Below, piece after piece: positions 17,854-26,251 of a stretch of 64,000 nucleotides of DNA. The first letter of the stretch is position 1; the number at the start of each line of letters is the position of its first letter. This DNA is from Streptomyces bathyalis (GTDB lineage: Bacteria; Actinomycetota; Actinomycetes; Streptomycetales; Streptomycetaceae). The position numbers were made by a program, and so were the translations under genes. The stretch covers positions 3,782,001 through 3,846,000 of the forward strand of contig NZ_CP048882.1 of the NCBI RefSeq assembly GCF_015910445.1, in the 5' to 3' direction. Below the pieces are notes generated by a model that made no database searches, was not told the origin of the DNA, and was given only the letters and a program-made list of their open reading frames with translations.

Positions 17854-19166
17854 CCGAACTGCAGCGCCCTCGTCCCGAGGAGTCCCACGCCGAGCCGGCG
17901 GACGAGAGCTTCGTCGCGCGCGGCATCGCCCGGGTGACCTCGGAGGCGATCGCCCCGTACCAGACAGCGGTCGTACGGATCGGCTTCGCCGCCACCTGGC
18001 TCTTCTTCCTCCTGCGTGAACTCCCGCACCGTCACGAGCTGTACGGGCCCGACGGTCCCTGGAGCTGGAAGCTGGCCGAGCGGCTCATCGGGTCCAACAA
18101 CGCCTTCACCGTGCTGATGTGGTCCGACAGCGCCGCATGGTTCGAGTTCGTCTATCTGGTGGCCATCGCCGCCAGCCTCGCGGTGGTCCTCGGCTGGCGC
18201 ACGCGCACCGCCTCCGTCGTCTACATGGTGGGCGTGCTCGGCCTGCAGAACCGCAGCGTCTTCATGGGCGACGGCGGCGACAACGTGATCCACCTGATGG
18301 CGATGTACGTGGTCCTCACGCGCTGCGCCGAGGTCTGGTCCCTGGACGCACGGCGGCAGCGGAGGAAGGCGGCCGCCGCGGGCAGCGACCCGTACGCTCC
18401 CCGCGGGCGTGACGCGACCGGCGTCGTGCTGTGGTCCGTCTTCGGCGTCATCATGCTCGTGTCGACCGTCGGCGGAGCGCTCAGCATCGGCTGGGGCCTG
18501 TTCTTCTGGGCGCTGTGGGCCGCACAGGCCGCTTGGTGGATGGTCAACCGCTACATGCCCGGCAGCGAGGCGCGGACCGTCTGCGACATGCTGGCCAACC
18601 TCGTGCACAACGCGACGCTGCTGGTCATCGTGGTCGAGGTCTGCCTGATCTACGCGACGGCCGGCTGGTACAAGATCCAGGGCTCGCGGTGGCAGGACGG
18701 CACGGCCGTCTACTACCCGATGAACCTGGACTACTTCTCACCCTGGCCGGAGATCAGCTCGTTCATGGCGGCCAGTGGCCTGCTGATACTGCTGATCACC
18801 TACGGCACGGTCGCGGTCCAGGTGGCCTTCCCGTTCACGCTGTTCAACAGGCGCGTCAAGAACGTCCTCCTCGCGGCCATGATCACGGAGCATCTGAGCA
18901 TCGCGGTACTGCTCGGGCTGCCGTTCTTCTCGATGGCCATGATCGCGGCGGATGCCGTCTTCCTGCCGACCGTCCTTCTCATCTGGGTCGGCGACCGCTT
19001 CCACGGTGGCTGGCGGCGGGTGCTCGCGCGGCTCGCTCCCGGACGGGGCGACCGCGGACGCGGTGGCGGCGGTCCCGGCGACAGCGGTGACGGTGAAGCC
19101 GGCGGGACTTCCCATGCCTCTCAGGTGCCTCAGCAGCGGAGCGGCGACGGGATTTCCGTACGCTGA
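17850..19166 (+). CDS. HTTM domain membrane protein
   Basis: A 438-residue polytopic membrane protein of the HTTM (vitamin K-dependent carboxylase-like) family. Segments include AVVRIGFAATWLFFLLREL, a helix near FVYLVAIAASLAVVLGW, VVLTRCAEVWSLDARR, and CLIYATAGWYKIQGSRWQDGTAVYYPM, the most conserved part. GTG 17850 overlaps the DUF5819 stop. The carboxylase activity seen in animal relatives has not been established for bacterial members. The C-terminus is Gly/Asp-rich. Confidence 0.85.
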   Translation: MTELQRPRPEESHAEPADESFVARGIARVTSEAIAPYQTAVVRIGFAATWLFFLLRELPHRHELYGPDGPWSWKLAERLIGSNNAFTVLMWSDSAAWFEFVYLVAIAASLAVVLGWRTRTASVVYMVGVLGLQNRSVFMGDGGDNVIHLMAMYVVLTRCAEVWSLDARRQRRKAAAAGSDPYAPRGRDATGVVLWSVFGVIMLVSTVGGALSIGWGLFFWALWAAQAAWWMVNRYMPGSEARTVCDMLANLVHNATLLVIVVEVCLIYATAGWYKIQGSRWQDGTAVYYPMNLDYFSPWPEISSFMAASGLLILLITYGTVAVQVAFPFTLFNRRVKNVLLAAMITEHLSIAVLLGLPFFSMAMIAADAVFLPTVLLIWVGDRFHGGWRRVLARLAPGRGDRGRGGGGPGDSGDGEAGGTSHASQVPQQRSGDGISVR

Positions 19167-19170
19167 CGCC

Positions 19171-19992
19171 ATGATCGCCGGAGAGGACAAAGGGGCGGGC
19201 GCCGCCTTCCCGGGACCGGGCGGCGGCGGCGCGTCCACTGCCCCGGTGCTGCGGCAGTGGCGGGAGCTGGCGGACGGCAGCGTGCTGCTCGACGGCTTCC
19301 ACGCGCTCAAGCACGCGCTGCGCTTCGGCGCGGTCGTACCGCTCGCGCTGACGGAGGACCGCGCGGCGGTGCTCACGCTCGCCGCCGGACTCGCGCCCGA
19401 TCTCATGGAGACGCTGGACGGGCTGCTGAGCGAGGTGCCAGGGGGAACGCTGAACGGGCTGGTTCCCCGCCCCCATCCCACGGGCGTCGCGGCGCTCGCC
19501 GTGCGCGGCTCCGGGCAGGTGCCGGACGTCCGTACGGCCCCCGTCGTCGTGCTCGACAACCCACGCCATCTGGGCAACGTGGGTGCGGTGATCCGGCTCG
19601 CCGCGGGAGCCGGTGCGGCGGGTGTGTTCACGACCGGCACCGTCGACCCGTGGCACCCCAATGTGGTCAGGGCGAGCGCGGGGCTCCACTTCGCGACGGC
19701 CGTGCGGCGGTGCGAACCGTCCGGCCTGCCGCCGGGACCGCTCTACGCGCTCGACCCGGCCGGACGGGACATCCGCGGTCTCGTACTGCCCGACGACGCG
19801 CTCGTGGCGTTCGGCTCGGAACGGCACGGGCTCTCCGACGGGCTGCGGGACCGGGCCGACCATCTGGTGGCCCTGCCGATGCAGCCGCAGGTCTCCAGTT
19901 ACAACTTGGCCACCAGCGTCGCGATGACGCTCTACCACTGGATGGCGGGGCGGGCTCAGGAGCCCGTCGCTGGCGCGCCGGGGCAGGGCTGA
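19171..19992 (+). CDS. TrmH/SpoU family RNA methyltransferase
   Basis: A 273-residue SPOUT-class 2'-O-ribose methyltransferase. The three knot motifs are present: VLDNPRHLGNVGAVIRLAAG (motif 1), VAFGSERHGLSDGL (motif 2) and LPMQPQVSSYNLATSVAM (motif 3), near the C-terminus. The N-terminal part is a substrate-binding extension. Whether it acts on tRNA or 23S rRNA cannot be told. The start is 4 nt after the HTTM stop, so it may be read from the same message. It converges on bpa. Confidence 0.85.
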   Translation: MIAGEDKGAGAAFPGPGGGGASTAPVLRQWRELADGSVLLDGFHALKHALRFGAVVPLALTEDRAAVLTLAAGLAPDLMETLDGLLSEVPGGTLNGLVPRPHPTGVAALAVRGSGQVPDVRTAPVVVLDNPRHLGNVGAVIRLAAGAGAAGVFTTGTVDPWHPNVVRASAGLHFATAVRRCEPSGLPPGPLYALDPAGRDIRGLVLPDDALVAFGSERHGLSDGLRDRADHLVALPMQPQVSSYNLATSVAMTLYHWMAGRAQEPVAGAPGQG

Positions 19993-20032
19993 GCGCCCGG
20001 CGGCCGTCTCCGGCCGGAGGTGTCCCCAGGGT

Positions 20033-20605
20033 CTACAGGTACGGGCCGCCCGAGCGGGTGGGGCGCCCCGGCTCCTCGTCGCCGAGGGTGCCGTCCTCGG
20101 GGAGCGTCCCCGGAGGCAGCGCCCGGCGCATCTGCTCCAGCTGGGCCCGCGCGGCCATCTGCTGGGCGAAGAGCGCCGTCTGGATGCCGTGGAAGAGCCC
20201 TTCGAGCCAGCCCACGAGCTGTGCCTGTGCGATGCGCAGCTCGGCGTCGGTCGGCACCGTGTCTTCGGTGAAGGGCAGCGAGAGCCTTTCCAGTTCCTCG
20301 ATCAGCTCCGGTGCGAGACCGTCCTCGAGCTCCTTGATGGAGCTGGTGTGGATCTCCTTCAGCCGCACCCGGCTCGCCTCGTCCAGCGGGGCCGACTTCA
20401 CCTCTTCGAGCAGCTGCTTGATCATGCTGCCGATGCGCATGACCTTCGCGGGCTGCTCGACCATCTCCGTGACCGGGACCTCAGCCTGCTCTTCGCCGTC
20501 CTCGCCGCCGGCCGTGGAGTCGGCGCTGCCCAGAGCCATGCCGTCCGGTCCGACCACCAGGACGTGCTTGTTCTCCTTCGGGCGTTCGTTGTTCGGCTGT
20601 GTCAT
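20033..20605 (-). CDS. bpa: bacterial proteasome activator Bpa (DUF2587)
   Basis: A 190-residue helical protein matching Bpa/PafE, which forms a dodecameric ring on the 20S proteasome and feeds unfolded proteins to it without ATP. Conserved parts are KVMRIGSMIKQLLEEVK, then TSSIKELEDGLAPELIEELERLSLPF and ELRIAQAQLVGWLEGLFHGIQTALFAQQMAARAQLEQ. The C-terminus ends GGPYL; the proteasome-docking motif described in mycobacteria is GQYL, so one residue differs. ATG 20605 (TQPNNERPKEN) was chosen from the family N-terminus. Confidence 0.9.
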   Translation of the reverse strand: MTQPNNERPKENKHVLVVGPDGMALGSADSTAGGEDGEEQAEVPVTEMVEQPAKVMRIGSMIKQLLEEVKSAPLDEASRVRLKEIHTSSIKELEDGLAPELIEELERLSLPFTEDTVPTDAELRIAQAQLVGWLEGLFHGIQTALFAQQMAARAQLEQMRRALPPGTLPEDGTLGDEEPGRPTRSGGPYL

Positions 20606-20708
20606 GACCCCCATTCTGCACTGATGCCGTGGCCCGATGTCCTCGGAGTCCCTCACAGGGCTCGGTACGGGTCAGGGGCCCGGCGGAGCCGCCCGCCGTC
20701 CCCGTGCG

Positions 20709-21212
20709 TCACAAGTGCCTCAACCTCAGCGCGATCAGGGCGAGTCCCAGACCGATGAGCGTCATCCCTGCGCCGAGGGGCAGCACGGGGGAGACCTCGC
20801 CCGTGGCGGCCGTCGTGGGGGGATGCTGCGAGGACGGGGCGGAGTCCTCTTCGGCGCCCGGGTCGGGCTCGTAGAGATCGTGAGTGCCGAAGACCCCCGC
20901 GCCGCCTCCGGCGTCCTCGCCGGTGCCGCCGCTCTCGGGGCCGCCGCCCGCATCCGGACGGTGTGGAGCCGCCGGAGCGGGACCGTCCTGCGAAGTACCG
21001 TGATCATCCGGCGACTTCGCAGTGGTGTCCGTGTCCTCGCGCACCACTGCGGAGACCCTGGACGAGCCCCCGTGTCCGTCGGCGGGTGATTCGGGAGCGG
21101 GTACGGCCCCGGTGAGGGCCGCGACCAGCATCGCGGCCACGCAGGGCATCACCGCGGTCACGCGGAGTCTGCGAGATGGGGCAGGGGTGAGGGTGTCGCG
21201 TCTGTGCCGCAC
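20709..21212 (-). CDS. small exported or membrane-anchored protein
   Basis: A 167-residue protein with a basic N-terminus followed by a hydrophobic stretch (VTAVMPCVAAMLVAALTGA), which looks like a signal peptide or anchor. A long Asp/Gly/Pro/Ser-rich low-complexity middle follows, then a C-terminal membrane helix (LPLGAGMTLIGLGLALIAL) and RLRHL. This layout resembles wall- or membrane-tethered actinomycete proteins, but there is no LPXTG motif. GTG 21212 was chosen because GGGAGGG lies 8 nt upstream. The family was not recognised. Confidence 0.65.
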   Translation of the reverse strand: MRHRRDTLTPAPSRRLRVTAVMPCVAAMLVAALTGAVPAPESPADGHGGSSRVSAVVREDTDTTAKSPDDHGTSQDGPAPAAPHRPDAGGGPESGGTGEDAGGGAGVFGTHDLYEPDPGAEEDSAPSSQHPPTTAATGEVSPVLPLGAGMTLIGLGLALIALRLRHL

Positions 21213-21237
21213 GGCAGAGACCCTCCCGTTGCGGAGC

Positions 21238-21271
21238 GTCCAATAATGCAATCAGCGTTACATAATTGGAC
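21238..21271. promoter_or_regulatory. AT-rich 34-nt inverted repeat
   Basis: Arms GTCCAATAATG (21238-21248) and CATAATTGGAC (21261-21271) pair with one mismatch around a 12-nt centre. The element is far more AT-rich than its surroundings and sits just upstream of the GTG start of the small exported protein. It is a good candidate for an operator or promoter of that gene. Confidence 0.6.
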
Positions 21272-21325
21272 AAGTCCGGCATCCGGAAGGGTCTCTGTCG
21301 GCCGCGTCCTGTGCTCCGAAGAACT

Positions 21326-22324
21326 CTAAGGAACCAGCAGGATCTTTCCCACGTGGCTGCTCTCCTCCATGGCGATGTGCGCGTCCGTGGCATTCCTCAT
21401 CGGCACGGTCCTGTCGACGACGGGCCGCACCCGGCCGTCCGAGACCAGCGGCCACACGTGTTCGCGCACGGCGGCGACGATCGCCGCCTTCTCCGCGGCG
21501 GGACGTGCGCGCAGCGAAGTCGCCGTCACGGCAGCCCGCTTGGCCAGCAGCGCGCCCAGGTTCAACTCGCCCTTGCGTCCGCCCTGCAGACCGATGATGG
21601 CGAGACGTCCGTTGACCGCGAGCGCCTTGATGTTCTGCTCCAGGTACTTGGCGCCGATGATGTCGAGGATGACGTCGGCACCCTTGCCGTCCGTGCCCGC
21701 GCGCACCTCTTCGACGAAGTCCTGCTCGCGATAGTTGATCAGGATGTCCGCGCCGAGTTCCGCGCAGCGGTCGAGCTTCTCCTTGCTGCCCGCGGTCACC
21801 GCCACCTTCGCGCCGACGGCCTTCGCCAGCTGGATCGCCATGGTGCCGATGCCGCTGCCGCCTCCGTGCACGAGCAGCGTCTCACCGGGACGCAGATGCG
21901 CCACCATGAAGACGTTCGACCAGATCGTGCTGGTCACCTCGGGCAGGGATGCGGCGGTCTTCAGGTCGACGCCGTCCGGTACGGGCAGCAGTTGGCCGGT
22001 CGGGACGGCGACCTGCTCCGCGTAACCGCCGCCGCCGAGCAGCGCGCAGACCTCGTCGCCGACGGCCCACGTGTTCACGCCGGGGCCGAGTGCCGAGATC
22101 CGGCCCGAGCACTCGAGGCCGGGATACGGGGAGGCGCCGGGCGGCGGATCGTAGAAGCCCTGCCGCTGGAGGGTGTCGGCGCGGTTGACGGCACTCGCCG
22201 CGACCTCGACCAGCACCTCGCCCTCGCCGGGTTCGGGGACGGGGACCTCGGCCCAGACGAGGGCCTCGGGGCCGCCTGGTTCGGGAATGGTGACCGCGTG
22301 CATCGTGGAGTTGGACGTACCCAT
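21326..22324 (-). CDS. NAD(P)H:quinone oxidoreductase, zinc-independent MDR family
   Basis: A 332-residue medium-chain dehydrogenase/reductase of the quinone oxidoreductase branch. The pattern SAVNRADTLQRQGFYDPPPGASPYPGLECSG is typical, as is the nucleotide-binding VHGGGSGIGTMAIQLAKAVGA. The catalytic zinc ligands of alcohol dehydrogenases are missing. It should reduce quinones or related enones with NADPH. ATG 22324 was used; ATG 22303 is a later in-frame alternative. It lies 252 nt after the potassium channel gene on the same strand. Confidence 0.88.
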   Translation of the reverse strand: MGTSNSTMHAVTIPEPGGPEALVWAEVPVPEPGEGEVLVEVAASAVNRADTLQRQGFYDPPPGASPYPGLECSGRISALGPGVNTWAVGDEVCALLGGGGYAEQVAVPTGQLLPVPDGVDLKTAASLPEVTSTIWSNVFMVAHLRPGETLLVHGGGSGIGTMAIQLAKAVGAKVAVTAGSKEKLDRCAELGADILINYREQDFVEEVRAGTDGKGADVILDIIGAKYLEQNIKALAVNGRLAIIGLQGGRKGELNLGALLAKRAAVTATSLRARPAAEKAAIVAAVREHVWPLVSDGRVRPVVDRTVPMRNATDAHIAMEESSHVGKILLVP

Positions 22325-22575
22325 GGGGCCGAACGCTACTCCGGGGACCGACCGGTACGGCACCGCCCCGCACTTCGTATCCGTGGCCCTCCCACGCGCC
22401 CGGCGGGCGGGCACGCGCTCAACTTCCGCGCCCGCGGGCCGTCTCGGCCTCCAGGTGCACCGCCCGAACCCCGGTGGCGGGCCGCCGCTGCGTCCCAACT
22501 CCCGGCGCTCCCGCGGGCGCTGCCGCGCCGGGGCCGTCGGACCGCGGAAGCGGGTGGCCGGCCGCGGCAGGTGGT

Positions 22576-23760
22576 TCAGCTGCCGCCCCCGCGGTCGCCG
22601 CGCCAGAAGCCGACGGTGCCGGGACCGGATGTACCGCCCGGACCCCGTTCGTCCCCGGAATCGCCGGCACCGCCCGTGACGCCGCCGGTGCCGCTGTGCG
22701 TGGGGTCGGTGCTGCCGCGCGCCTCCGCCGGGTGCGGCGCCGCCGAACGGTGGATCACCACGAGGCGGTCCGTGGACTGGAGCGGATCCGCCTGCGGATC
22801 GTCGTACCCGAGCAGGCGGTGGCCCCGTACGACCGTCACGACCAGATCCCTGCACTCCCTCGGCGAACCGCCCACCTCGGCCTTGGTGACGGGACGTTCG
22901 CTCAGGCTGAGCCCCGCTCCCTGCTGGATGAGGTCCTCCATCACGGAGCTGGCGTTCGGGCTGAGCACGGAGAGGCCGAGGAGGCGGCCGGCGGCGCTGG
23001 CGCTCGTGATCACGGAGTCCGCTCCCGACTGCCGCAGCAGCGGCACGTTCTCCTCCTCGCGCACCGCGGCGACGATCTTGAGGCGGCGGTTGAGCTGGCG
23101 CGCGGTGAGCGTGACGAGCACCGCGGTGTCGTCGCGCTGGGTCGCGATCACGATCTGCTTGGCGCGGCGCACCTCGGCGCGTGCCAGCACGTCGCTGCGG
23201 GTGGCGTCGCCGACGACGGTCACATAGCCCTCGTCGTTCGCGGCCTTCGCGACGTGGTGGTTCGGGTCGATGACCACGACCCGGTCCCGGCGCACACCGG
23301 TGGACAGCAGCGTCTGCGCAGCCGAGCGGCCCTTCGTGCCGAAGCCGACGACGACGGTGTGGTCGCGCAACTGGGACCTCCAGCGGGACAGGCGCCACTG
23401 CTCTCGGGTGCGGTCGGTGAGAGCTTCGAGCGTGGTGCCGATGAGGATGATCAGGAACAGGATGCGAAGCGGCGTGACGAGCAGGACGTTCGCGATGCGG
23501 GCGCTGTCGCTCGCGGGCGCGATGTCGCCGTAGCCGGTGGTGGAGAGGGTGACGGTCGTGTAGTAGACGGCGTCGAGGAAGGAGACCTTGCCGTCGGCGT
23601 TGTCGTTGTAGCCGGCGCGGTCGAGGTAGACGATCAGGACGGTCAGGAACAGCACCGCGAGCGCCGCCAGTATGCGTCGTCCGACCTGGAGCTGCGGGCT
23701 GACCTCGGAACGCGGCAGCAGTATCCGGTACTGGTCGCTCCCGTCGGTCCTGCCCCTCAC
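22576..23760 (-). CDS. two-TM potassium channel with RCK domain
   Basis: A 394-residue protein. Two membrane helices (about 29-46 and 88-110) flank a pore loop with the K+ selectivity filter TTGYGD (74-79). The cytoplasmic RCK/TrkA-N domain has the nucleotide-binding GFGTKG (139-144) followed by VVVIDPNHHVAKAANDEGYVTVVGDATR, with the expected acidic residue. The last 50 residues are Gly/Pro/Ser-rich. Its start overlaps the moeA stop by 4 nt, so it is probably translated from the bkd-mobA-moeA transcript. It should conduct K+ under nucleotide or ligand control. Confidence 0.9.
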   Translation of the reverse strand: MRGRTDGSDQYRILLPRSEVSPQLQVGRRILAALAVLFLTVLIVYLDRAGYNDNADGKVSFLDAVYYTTVTLSTTGYGDIAPASDSARIANVLLVTPLRILFLIILIGTTLEALTDRTREQWRLSRWRSQLRDHTVVVGFGTKGRSAAQTLLSTGVRRDRVVVIDPNHHVAKAANDEGYVTVVGDATRSDVLARAEVRRAKQIVIATQRDDTAVLVTLTARQLNRRLKIVAAVREEENVPLLRQSGADSVITSASAAGRLLGLSVLSPNASSVMEDLIQQGAGLSLSERPVTKAEVGGSPRECRDLVVTVVRGHRLLGYDDPQADPLQSTDRLVVIHRSAAPHPAEARGSTDPTHSGTGGVTGGAGDSGDERGPGGTSGPGTVGFWRGDRGGGS

Positions 23761-25298
23761 CAGGTGAACCAGGGGAGCGGCAGCACCTGGACGTCGGTGC
23801 CGGAGGCGGCGCCGCCGGGCCGGACCACGGCGAGGGCCGAGGCGGTGGCGACACCGCGGAGCATGGCCGGCCCGTTGTAGTGGAGCGGCCGGGCCCGCGA
23901 GGCCGCGGGCGCGAAGGCGACCGGCACCAGTCGCGTGTCGCGCGGATGGCCCTGCACGTCATCGGTGATCCGCGCGAACACCTCCCGCTCGGCGGGCTGG
24001 TCGCCGAGCGCACGGATCAGCGGCGCGGCGAGCGTCATCAGACCGGAGATCGCCGCGAGGGGATTGCCGGGCAGCCCCACCAGAAGCGGACCGCCGTCCG
24101 GGCCGGATTCCCGCCGCTCCGGCAGCCGGGCCAGCAGCATGGGGTGCCCCGGGCGTACGCGTACGCCCTCGACGAGGAGACGCGCTCCGACGCGGGTGAG
24201 CGTGGGACGCAGATGGTCGACGGGGCCGCGTGCGGTGCCTCCGGTGGTGACGAGGAGGTCGGCGGTCGTCGTGGCGACGGCTTCGTGGAGCGCCTCGGCG
24301 TCGTCGCCGAGACGGCGGGTGACGATCACATCGGCACCGAGAGCCGCGAGCCAGGGCGCGACAGCCGGGCCGAGCGCGTCGCGGATGCGGCCTTCGTGCG
24401 GTACGCCGCGGTGCAGCAACTCGTCACCCAGCACGAGGACTTCGGCGCGCGGGCGCCTGGTGACGGTCAGCCGGTCGTAGCCCGCCGCGGCGGCGAGTCC
24501 GAGCACGGCGGGGGTGACCCGGGTTCCGGTGGGCAGCAGCCGGTCGCCGGAGCGGCACTCCTGCCCGCGGGGCCGGATGTCCGTTCCGGGCTGCGGGCGC
24601 CGCGTCGTGCGCAGACGCCTTCCGTCGCGCTCGCCGTACTCGGAACGCAGCACCGCGCTCGCGCCGGGCGGTATGCGCGCACCCGTAGCTATGGGGATCG
24701 CGCGGCCGTCGGGCAGCTGGCGGGGCTCGGACACGGCCCCGGCGAGTATGCCCGTGGGGTCTTCCTCCAGGGTCCACGGGCCGGGGCCGGCGACGGCCCA
24801 GCCGTCCATGGCGGAGGTGTCGAAGGACGGCAGGTCGGTGAGGGCGTCGATCGGGGCGCCGAGGGTGTGGTGCAGCGCCTGCTCGAGGGGCAGGGCGAGG
24901 GAGGGGAGCGGGCCGGCGGCCCGTGAGGCGTACGTGCGGGCGTCGGGCCAGGGGGCGTCGCGGGCGTGGGACGGGGTGTCCTCCGCCGGCCGCGCCGAAC
25001 CGCGGCCGCCCGCTCGGGCGGAGCGGGGGGTGAGCCAGTCCGGGGCGGCCAGTTCGTCGCCGTCGCCGGAGGCCGTCGCCGAGGCCGAGCCTCCGGAGCC
25101 GGAGTTGGCAGGAGTGCCGGAGCCGTGGGAGCCCGGGCCGGGCTCGTGGCCGCCTTTGCTCCGGGTGCTTCCGCCGCCGCTGCGGGGCCGCGGAGCCTCG
25201 CTGTCCGCCGGAGCCGCCCGGCCGTCACCGCGACGGGCGCCGCCGGCAGCGCCGTTGGCCAGGGCGATGGCCTCGTCGAGTTCGTCGGCGCCGCTCAT
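23757..25298 (-). CDS. moeA: MoeA-like molybdopterin molybdotransferase
   Basis: A 513-residue MoeA family protein, about 100 residues longer than usual because of a Gly/Ser/Pro/Arg-rich insert at roughly residues 15-110 after the MSGADELDEAIALANG start. MoeA landmarks follow: SFDTSAMDGWAV, IATGARIPPGASAV, VTTGGTARGPVDHLRP and GLPGNPLAA. The enzyme inserts molybdate into adenylated molybdopterin. The start overlaps the mobA stop (ATGA). Some actinobacterial moeA-like proteins lack proven activity, so the exact role is less sure than the family. Confidence 0.85.
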   Translation of the reverse strand: MSGADELDEAIALANGAAGGARRGDGRAAPADSEAPRPRSGGGSTRSKGGHEPGPGSHGSGTPANSGSGGSASATASGDGDELAAPDWLTPRSARAGGRGSARPAEDTPSHARDAPWPDARTYASRAAGPLPSLALPLEQALHHTLGAPIDALTDLPSFDTSAMDGWAVAGPGPWTLEEDPTGILAGAVSEPRQLPDGRAIPIATGARIPPGASAVLRSEYGERDGRRLRTTRRPQPGTDIRPRGQECRSGDRLLPTGTRVTPAVLGLAAAAGYDRLTVTRRPRAEVLVLGDELLHRGVPHEGRIRDALGPAVAPWLAALGADVIVTRRLGDDAEALHEAVATTTADLLVTTGGTARGPVDHLRPTLTRVGARLLVEGVRVRPGHPMLLARLPERRESGPDGGPLLVGLPGNPLAAISGLMTLAAPLIRALGDQPAEREVFARITDDVQGHPRDTRLVPVAFAPAASRARPLHYNGPAMLRGVATASALAVVRPGGAASGTDVQVLPLPWFTW

Positions 25299-26248
25299 CG
25301 CCCGTCGCCCTGCTCCCTTTCGCCCTCCTCGGCCCAACGCGCGGCCAGCCGGGCCGTCTTCTGCAGGGCCTCCGCGACGTCTTCGGGGGAGCCGCCCCGC
25401 TGGGCGGCGGCGTAACCCACGAGGAAGGTCGTCAGCGGCGCCGCGGGCCGGGCGACGCCGTGTGCCGCGTCGCGGGCCAGGTCGAGCAGCGCGGCGGTGT
25501 CGACATCGAGGTCGATGCCGAGTTCGGCCTTCGCTGCGGCCATCCATTCGTACAGCACAGTGTCATGCTCCCTGATACGGGCCCTCGCCGCGGCGACGTC
25601 TTCCCAGGTGTCGCAGTCGAGGGCATCGGAGTCGGTCGGGCGGCGACCACCATCGATGTCGATGCGACGAAGTCTCAGCTCAGGAAGGATCAGCCGCAAG
25701 GGGAGACCGCTGAGGCTTCCGTATTCGGTGCGCAGCAGAGCCAGTTCGCGGCGCAGGGATTCGGTCCGGTACGCGGCGAGGAGCGGCCGGTCGCGGCCGT
25801 CGTTCACGAGCGCACCCTCGATGGCTTCGTCCCCTTCCGTCTCCCCTTCCGTCTCCCCGTTTCCGCTCGCGCCGCCTTCCGCGTACGCGCCCGGCGCAGC
25901 GGCAACGGCCGAGAGGAGCGTCCGTACGGTCTCCGGGCGCAGGAAGGGCAGATCGGCGGAGAGGACGACCACCGTCTCCTCGGTGACGCCGTGCAGACCC
26001 GCGTCGAGCGCCGGGACCGGGCCGCCGCCCGGCGGGTCCTCCCGCACCCACTTCACCGGCCGGTACGTGGGCATGCGCGGGCCGACGACGACCGTGGTGG
26101 ACGCGCCGGCGGAGGCGGCCAGCACCCGGTCGAGGAGGGTGCGGGCGCCGACGGTCAGCGACGGTTTGTCGGTGCCGCCGAGGCGCCTGGCGCCGCCGCC
26201 CGCGAGGACGACGGCGTCGTGCGTGTGCGCTCGGGCGTCAGGTGTCAC
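25295..26248 (-). CDS. mobA: MobA-like NTP transferase fused to DUF6457 domain
   Basis: A 317-residue protein. The N-terminal two thirds is a MobA/IspD-type nucleotidyltransferase with VVLAGGGARRLGGTDKPSL, the ADLPF metal-binding segment and a later RPLLAAYR. MobA makes molybdopterin guanine dinucleotide. The last 90 residues (TVLYEWMAAAKAELGIDLDVD and on) match the helical DUF6457 domain often fused to it in actinomycetes. The GTG start is 3 nt after the E2 stop, linking it to the bkd operon. Confidence 0.85.
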   Translation of the reverse strand: MTPDARAHTHDAVVLAGGGARRLGGTDKPSLTVGARTLLDRVLAASAGASTTVVVGPRMPTYRPVKWVREDPPGGGPVPALDAGLHGVTEETVVVLSADLPFLRPETVRTLLSAVAAAPGAYAEGGASGNGETEGETEGDEAIEGALVNDGRDRPLLAAYRTESLRRELALLRTEYGSLSGLPLRLILPELRLRRIDIDGGRRPTDSDALDCDTWEDVAAARARIREHDTVLYEWMAAAKAELGIDLDVDTAALLDLARDAAHGVARPAAPLTTFLVGYAAAQRGGSPEDVAEALQKTARLAARWAEEGEREQGDGR

Positions 26249-26251
26249 GCC

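Noticed and set aside
22325..24013. upstream extension of the quinone oxidoreductase frame to about 895 codons
   Set aside because: The extension is low-complexity Arg/Pro/Gly text overlapping the potassium channel gene in another frame; the family N-terminus begins at 22324.
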